From: UBA8190 sp003453695
Lineage (GTDB): Bacteria > Actinomycetota > Acidimicrobiia > Acidimicrobiales > UBA8190
Direction: 5' to 3'
Length of the DNA: 64,000 bases
Assembly: GCA_036796975.1 (NCBI GenBank)
Contig: DAIRBY010000012.1
Span: forward strand, 1-64,000
Below, in pieces: positions 59,786-64,000 of this stretch. The notes under the pieces are model-generated. The model saw only the letters and a list, made by a program, of their open reading frames with translations. It was not told the origin of the DNA and made no database searches. Position 1 is the first letter of the stretch; each line of letters starts with the position of its first letter. The position numbers and the translations under genes are program-made.

Positions 59786-61212
59786 ACCGACCGCGTCCCG
59801 TCGTGGCCGTGGTGGGAGGCGGCATCGCCGGGCTCGCCGCGGCGTGGGAACTGGTGGGCAGCGGGAGCGGCTCGGCGCCGGGAGGTGCCGAGGTGCTCGT
59901 GCTGGAGGCGGGCCCGGCGCTGGGCGGGAGGATCGGCACCGCCGACTTCTGCGGCCGGCCCGTCGACCTCGGCGCCGACGCCTTCATCACCCGGCGCCCC
60001 GAAGCGCTGGAGCTGTGTCAGCAGCTCGGCCTCGAGGACGAGCTGGCGGCCCCGGCGACGAGCCGCGCCTATGTCTTGGCGGGCGGCCGGCTCCGGGCCC
60101 TGCCGGCCGGCCTGGTGCTGGGCGTGCCCACGCGGCTGGGGCCGCTGGCGCGCTCGGGCATCCTGTCGCCGGCGGGGGTGGGGCGGGCGGCGCTGGACCT
60201 CGTCACCCCTTCTCGGGGGAGGGACGATCCGCCCGACGAGTCGGTGGGATCGATCGTCCGTCGACGCCTGGGCGACGAGGTGGCAGCGCAACTGGCCGAC
60301 CCGCTCGTGGGGGGCATCCACGCCGGGAACGCCGACGAGATGAGCGCGGCGGCAGTGTTCCCGGCCCTGCTGGCAGCCGACGCCGCGCCCGGGAGCCTCA
60401 TGCGGCGGCTGCGATCGGGTGCCGACGGGGGCGGCCCCGGCCCCGGTGGCACCTCGCCGGTGTTCCTCGGACTGCCTTCCGGCATGGGGCACCTGGTCGA
60501 GCGACTGGCCATGGCCTTACGTGGCGAGGGCGTGCAGGTCCACACCGACGCTCCGGTGCACAGCCTCGAGCGGCGGCAGGGACGATGGGTGCTCGAAGCC
60601 GCCCATGCCAAGGTCGAAGCCGACGCCGTGGTCCTGGCCGTGCCGGCGCCGGCAGCGGCGCGCCTCGTCGCCGCCCACAGCCTGCCGCTGGCCGGGCTCC
60701 TGCGCTCGCTCGACTACGCGTCGGTGACGCTCGTGACCATGCGCTTCACCGGCGACGTCCCTCAGCTGCCTCCGGGCAGCGGCTTCTTGGTGCCCCGCAC
60801 CTCGGGGGGGCTGGTCACCGCCTGCACCTGGCTGTCGGCGAAGTGGCGGCACCTGGCCAGGCCGGGAGAGCTGCTGCTCCGAGCCTCGCTGGGCCGCGCC
60901 GGCGACGACCGTCCGGACTCGTTGGACGCCGACGAATTGGTGCGGCGCACCCTGGGCGAGCTGGCACCCGCCATGCGCATCGCCAGCCGGGCCGACGACA
61001 CCATGGTGACGCGCTTCGATGCGGCCTTCCCGCAGTACGCCGTGGGACACGTCCGCAAGGTGGCCGCCATCCAGCGCGCCGCCGCCGGCCTCGGGGGCAT
61101 GTCGGTGGCCGGAGCCGCCTTCCACGGCGTGGGCATCCCGGCCTGCATCGCCAGCGGCCGCCAGGCCGCCCGCGCCGCGCTGTCGCGTCTCGAGGAGCCG
61201 GCTTGGCGCTGA
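59782..61212 (+). CDS. cgoX: Coproporphyrinogen III oxidase (HemY/CgoX type)
   Basis: 476 residues of the flavin amine oxidase fold: VVAVVGGGIAGLAAAWELVGSG, VLEAGPALGGRIGTADFCGRPVDLGADAFITRRPEAL, LADPLVGGIHAGNADEMSAAAVFPAL, and the C-terminal VAGAAFHGVGIPACIASGRQAARAAL. It oxidises coproporphyrinogen III to coproporphyrin III with oxygen and FAD. The insertion GSGSGSAPGG after the first helix is unusual but harmless. ATGA overlap with cpfC. Confidence 0.92.
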   Translation: MNRPRPVVAVVGGGIAGLAAAWELVGSGSGSAPGGAEVLVLEAGPALGGRIGTADFCGRPVDLGADAFITRRPEALELCQQLGLEDELAAPATSRAYVLAGGRLRALPAGLVLGVPTRLGPLARSGILSPAGVGRAALDLVTPSRGRDDPPDESVGSIVRRRLGDEVAAQLADPLVGGIHAGNADEMSAAAVFPALLAADAAPGSLMRRLRSGADGGGPGPGGTSPVFLGLPSGMGHLVERLAMALRGEGVQVHTDAPVHSLERRQGRWVLEAAHAKVEADAVVLAVPAPAAARLVAAHSLPLAGLLRSLDYASVTLVTMRFTGDVPQLPPGSGFLVPRTSGGLVTACTWLSAKWRHLARPGELLLRASLGRAGDDRPDSLDADELVRRTLGELAPAMRIASRADDTMVTRFDAAFPQYAVGHVRKVAAIQRAAAGLGGMSVAGAAFHGVGIPACIASGRQAARAALSRLEEPAWR

Positions 61213-62816
61213 GCCGTCTGGGGCGCGCCGCTGTCTTCGCCGGGCCGCCGCTCGTGGCTGGTGCGGTCATGGCCCTGTCGCTCCCGCCTTTCGGGTTCTG
61301 GGTGCTCGCCTTTGCCGCCGCCGCAGCGCTGTGGTGGCTGCTCGACAACCTCGACTGGAGCAGGCGGCTGCTCGCCGGATGGCTGTTCGGGATCGGCCTG
61401 TACGGCATCGGGCTGTGGTGGGTCACCGACTTCAACGTGTACGGCGGGTTGTTGGTCATCGTGGTGGAGGCGCTGGCCCCCGCCGTCGCCTCCCTGGTGA
61501 CGCCGCGCGGCCGGGGACACACGGTGGTCCTGGCCGGGGCCATGGTGCTCATGGAGATGGCCCGGTCGTCGTGGCCCCTCGGTGGCCTGCCTCTCGGCGG
61601 GGTGGCCCTCGGACAAGCGGCAGCACCCTTGGCGGACACGGCCCGGTTGGGAGGTCCGGGGCTCGTCGTGGGACTGGTGTGGCTGGGCGGCGGTGGTGTC
61701 GGGGCGGTCGTCGTCACCGTCGTGCGCCGGGCCCTCCTCGCGCGTCGGTCACGGCGGGAGCCGGCGGGCTGGCGAGAGCTCACCGGCGCGCCGCCGCCTT
61801 CAGGTGTGCGCACCTTGGTGCCCGTGCCGCTGCCGGGCCCCATCGCGGCCGGCGTCTTGGCCGTCGTCGTGGTGATCGGCCTGGGCACCGCCGGGCGCAG
61901 CGCACCGGACGGCGGGCGCGCCGTGTCGCACGTACGGGTGGCCGCCGTGCAGGGTGGCGGGCAGCGGGGCCTGTCCAAGGCGCAAGTGCCCGTGGCGACC
62001 GTGTTCGACGCCCAGGTGGAGGCGACCGTGTCCCTGCTGGGCGGGTCGGGACCGAGGCCGGCGCTCGTCGTGTGGCCCGAGGACGTCGTCGCCCTCGACC
62101 AGCCGTTGCGGGGCTCGCTGGAGGAACAGACGGTCTCGGCGCTGGCCCGCAGCGCCGGGGCCACCGTGCTCGCCGGGGTCACCGAGCCGGCAGGGCGGGG
62201 ACGCTTCCGCAACGAGATCGTGGCCTTCTCGCCCGCGGGCAACGTGGCGTCGGTCTTCGAGAAGGTCCACCGCGTACCCTTCGGCGAGTACGTGCCGTGG
62301 CGGGGGTTGGTGAAGCACCTCGCCGACCTGTCCGCCGTGCCCGAGGACGCCGTGCCCGGCCACGGCGACGGCGTGATGCGCACGCCGGCGGGACGGCTCG
62401 GGGTGATGGTGTCCTACGAGGTCTTCTTCTCGTCGCGGGGACAGTCGGCCACGAGGGGCGGCGCCTCCCTGTTGGTGGTGCCCACCAACACCTCGTCCTA
62501 CTCGACGGCCCAGGTGCCCACCCAGGAGGTGGCCGCCGACCGCCTCCAGGCGCTGGCAGAAGGGCGCGACCTGGTGCAGTCGGCGCCGACCGGGTTCAGC
62601 GACCTCGTCGACCACGACGGACGCGTCCTCGCGCGCAGCGATCTCGGCCGCCGGGCCCAGGTGGTGGGCACCCTGGCCAGGCGGAGCGGGCGCACCGTCT
62701 ACGAGCGGCTGGGCGATCTCCCCGTGCTCATCGCTGCCACCCTGGCTGTCGCCGGCGGATGGCTGTGGTTGGTCTTCTCACCGGCCCACGACGATCGGCG
62801 CCGGCGCCGCCGGTGA
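61203..62816 (+). CDS. lnt: Apolipoprotein N-acyltransferase-like protein
   Basis: About 537 residues. An N-terminal multi-helix membrane domain (SLPPFGFWVLAFAAAAALWWLL...) precedes a nitrilase-fold domain and a last helix. Catalytic Glu293 (VVWPEDVVAL) and Lys354 (VFEKVHRVPFGEY) are present. The expected catalytic Cys is replaced by Ser404 (GVMVSYEVFFSSRG). It would N-acylate lipoproteins if active. The start is TTG 61203, or CTG 61209 as a CTGA overlap with the cgoX stop. It is the fourth gene of the haem operon. Confidence 0.85.
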   Translation: MALSRLGRAAVFAGPPLVAGAVMALSLPPFGFWVLAFAAAAALWWLLDNLDWSRRLLAGWLFGIGLYGIGLWWVTDFNVYGGLLVIVVEALAPAVASLVTPRGRGHTVVLAGAMVLMEMARSSWPLGGLPLGGVALGQAAAPLADTARLGGPGLVVGLVWLGGGGVGAVVVTVVRRALLARRSRREPAGWRELTGAPPPSGVRTLVPVPLPGPIAAGVLAVVVVIGLGTAGRSAPDGGRAVSHVRVAAVQGGGQRGLSKAQVPVATVFDAQVEATVSLLGGSGPRPALVVWPEDVVALDQPLRGSLEEQTVSALARSAGATVLAGVTEPAGRGRFRNEIVAFSPAGNVASVFEKVHRVPFGEYVPWRGLVKHLADLSAVPEDAVPGHGDGVMRTPAGRLGVMVSYEVFFSSRGQSATRGGASLLVVPTNTSSYSTAQVPTQEVAADRLQALAEGRDLVQSAPTGFSDLVDHDGRVLARSDLGRRAQVVGTLARRSGRTVYERLGDLPVLIAATLAVAGGWLWLVFSPAHDDRRRRRR

Positions 62817-62948
62817 TCTCTCTTCGCTGGGCGCCTGCACGCCGGGCAGTACCCAGGCCCTGGCTCAGTGCCCTTCCCGGTGACCGGCGTGGGCGTCATG
62901 GGAATTCAGCTGCGAAGGCCCTGGTCAGCGGGTATCAATTGCCGGCGA

Positions 62949-62954
62949 TAGCGT
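62949..62954 (+). promoter_or_regulatory. Putative -10 box (TAGCGT) of a leaderless transcript
   Basis: TAGCGT ends 6 bases before the ATG at 62961. It is identical in sequence and spacing to the box before hemE. Nothing else was recognised in the 144 bases between the two genes. Confidence 0.45.
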
Positions 62955-62960
62955 TGCCGG

Positions 62961-63503
62961 ATGACGGTCGTCGAGACCGCTCGGCTCGTGTTGCGCCTCT
63001 GGGAGTGGGGGGACCTCGAGGTGCTGACCGAGATCTTCGCCAAGCCCGAGGTGTGGCAGTTCCCCTTCCGCCGCGGCTTCACCGACAAGGAGACGGCGGA
63101 CTTCCTCGAGCGGGCCCTTGTCAAACAAGAAGCCGGGATTCCGACGCCCTGGGCGGCCGAGCTACGCGACGCCGATCGCGTGGTCGGTTACGTGGGCTTG
63201 TCGGTTCCCGAATTCCTTCCCGAGGTGATGCCCGCCGTCGAGGTGGGCTGGCGTCTCGATCCCGGGTTCTGGGGACGGGGGCTGGCGACAGAAGGTGCGG
63301 CCGGCGCCCTGGACCACGGCTTCGGCGTCCTCGGACTCGAGCAGATCGTGAGCATCTACCAGCCGGAGAACGTGGCGTCGGGACGGGTGATGGAGCGCCT
63401 GGGCATGATTTTCGACCGGGACACCGTGTTCCCCGGACGCCACCTGGCGCTGCGCGTCTACCGGATCAGGCGGGACGAGTGGCCCGTCGCCGACGCGCCC
63501 TGA
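62961..63503 (+). CDS. GNAT acetyltransferase (RimJ/RimL-like)
   Basis: 180 residues. TARLVLRLWEWGDLEVLTEIFAKPEVWQF at the N-terminus, VEVGWRLDPGFWGRGLATEGAAGALDHGF as the acetyl-CoA-binding motif, and QPENVASGRVMERLGMIFDRD are typical of the RimJ/RimL group (Acetyltransf_3) that modifies protein N-termini, amino groups or antibiotics. The substrate is unknown. It stands alone. Confidence 0.87.
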   Translation: MTVVETARLVLRLWEWGDLEVLTEIFAKPEVWQFPFRRGFTDKETADFLERALVKQEAGIPTPWAAELRDADRVVGYVGLSVPEFLPEVMPAVEVGWRLDPGFWGRGLATEGAAGALDHGFGVLGLEQIVSIYQPENVASGRVMERLGMIFDRDTVFPGRHLALRVYRIRRDEWPVADAP

Positions 63504-63513
63504 CCCGCCCCGG

Positions 63514-64000
63514 TCAGTCGTAGTACCCCGAATGGATGTAGATGCAGGGGATGCTCTCGGAGTGGAACATGTCGCGGTTGCGAGGGTCGTCCTCGAAGGC
63601 CAGGCGCGGGTCGATCCCGTAGGCGCGGAGCTGGTGGAGGGCGGCGCGCTTGAATCGGGCCACTTGGGCGTAGTCGCCCCGGTTGCGCATCACGAGCAGG
63701 TCCCAGCGAAGCCGGTTGTGCGCCAGCCACGACAGGGTCTGCGGCTGGACCCGCAGAGGGCGGCCGGTGAGGAGCACCACGTACAGCGACGAGTCCAGCA
63801 GTTCGAGCAGCCTGGCCACCTCGTCGACGAGCGGGTCGTCGCCGCAGGCGTCGAAGAAGGCGTCCCAGTCCCGCCGGCCCCATTCGAGGAAGTGCTGACG
63901 GGACGCCGCGTCCGACAACACGCCGTCGAGGTCGAAGATCACCGCCGGCCCCGGGGCCACCGGCCGGGTGTGCCAGCACCAGTTGACCGGGATCTCCTCG
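63514..64000 (-). CDS. HAD-superfamily phosphatase-like protein, partial at window edge
   Basis: The domain starts AVIFDLDGVLSDAASRQHFLEWG, with the DxDGV nucleophile motif. The second HAD motif is LYVVLLTGRPLRVQPQTLSWLAHN, and the third is LAFEDDPRNRDMFHSESIPCIYIHSGYYD (acidic pair). It resembles small nucleic-acid or nucleotide 3'/5' phosphatases. GTG at 63960 could start the gene, but the frame stays open to the window end (EEIPVNWCWHTRP precedes it), so the 5' end may lie outside. Confidence 0.72.
   Translation of the reverse strand, partial: EEIPVNWCWHTRPVAPGPAVIFDLDGVLSDAASRQHFLEWGRRDWDAFFDACGDDPLVDEVARLLELLDSSLYVVLLTGRPLRVQPQTLSWLAHNRLRWDLLVMRNRGDYAQVARFKRAALHQLRAYGIDPRLAFEDDPRNRDMFHSESIPCIYIHSGYYD

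Overview
The window reads as a draft scaffold from a high-G+C actinobacterium. Evidence for this: frequent GTG starts, dense operons with 4-base ATGA/GTGA overlaps, an actinobacterial respiratory branch (a dihaem QcrC, a QcrA with extra N-terminal helices, and a CtaF-type subunit IV), a coproporphyrin-type haem operon, and a HelD-like RNA polymerase motor. A member of the Acidimicrobiia is my best guess, but that is inference. A run of 10 Ns at 53412-53421 marks an assembly join. No phage, plasmid, CRISPR array or intact insertion sequence is visible, and no gene-free stretch exceeds 300 bases.

Layout. 1-5.2 kb: tRNA-Arg(CCU), a CheB-CheR/PAS signalling pair, an unknown protein, an RsbW-like ATPase and a cytochrome P450. 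5.3-7.1 kb: a small membrane protein, a YgjP-like metallopeptidase and a membrane-anchored protein. 7.1-15.2 kb: two divergent acyl-CoA catabolic operons around a palindromic operator. One carries two acyl-CoA dehydrogenases, a CaiB-type CoA transferase/racemase and a split MaoC hydratase; the other carries an HMG-CoA-synthase-like/DUF35 fusion, a thiolase and an SDR. The set resembles the mycobacterial igr steroid side-chain module. 15.3-19.9 kb: a response regulator, another acyl-CoA dehydrogenase with an alpha/beta hydrolase, and a glycine-rich secreted protein. 20-29.6 kb: NTF2-like and VOC proteins, an aldo/keto reductase, a GMC oxidoreductase with a gluconate-dehydrogenase-subunit-3-like partner, a secreted phosphoesterase lipoprotein, DUF503, a SulP transporter and a GH31 glucosidase.

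29.6-43.6 kb: a second catabolic region. A nitronate-monooxygenase-like gene and a thioesterase share an identical 20-base promoter/operator element. They are followed by an acyl-CoA dehydrogenase, a large GMC oxidoreductase, a ferritin-like di-iron protein, a lipocalin-like protein, an aldehyde dehydrogenase, a TetR regulator with a perfect palindrome at its promoter, a thiolase-like protein and an enoyl-CoA hydratase. 43.7-55.3 kb: TatA, a metallo-beta-lactamase-fold hydrolase and the respiratory chain (ctaC-ctaD-ctaF forward; ctaE-qcrC-qcrA-qcrB reverse) flanking a GNAT protein and a glycosyltransferase. qcrA is split around the N gap. 55.3-64 kb: a HelD-like ATPase, the operon hemE-cpfC-cgoX-lnt, a GNAT acetyltransferase and a HAD-like protein running off the edge.

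The genes point to an aerobic heterotroph that degrades branched, isoprenoid or steroid-like lipids through CoA thioesters and respires through a bcc-aa3 chain. Two sequence-level themes recur. Many transcripts appear leaderless, with a TANNNT box 6-8 bases before the start codon. Several genes lack any ATG/GTG/TTG where homology says they begin, and instead show CTG, twice as a CTGA overlap with the preceding stop.
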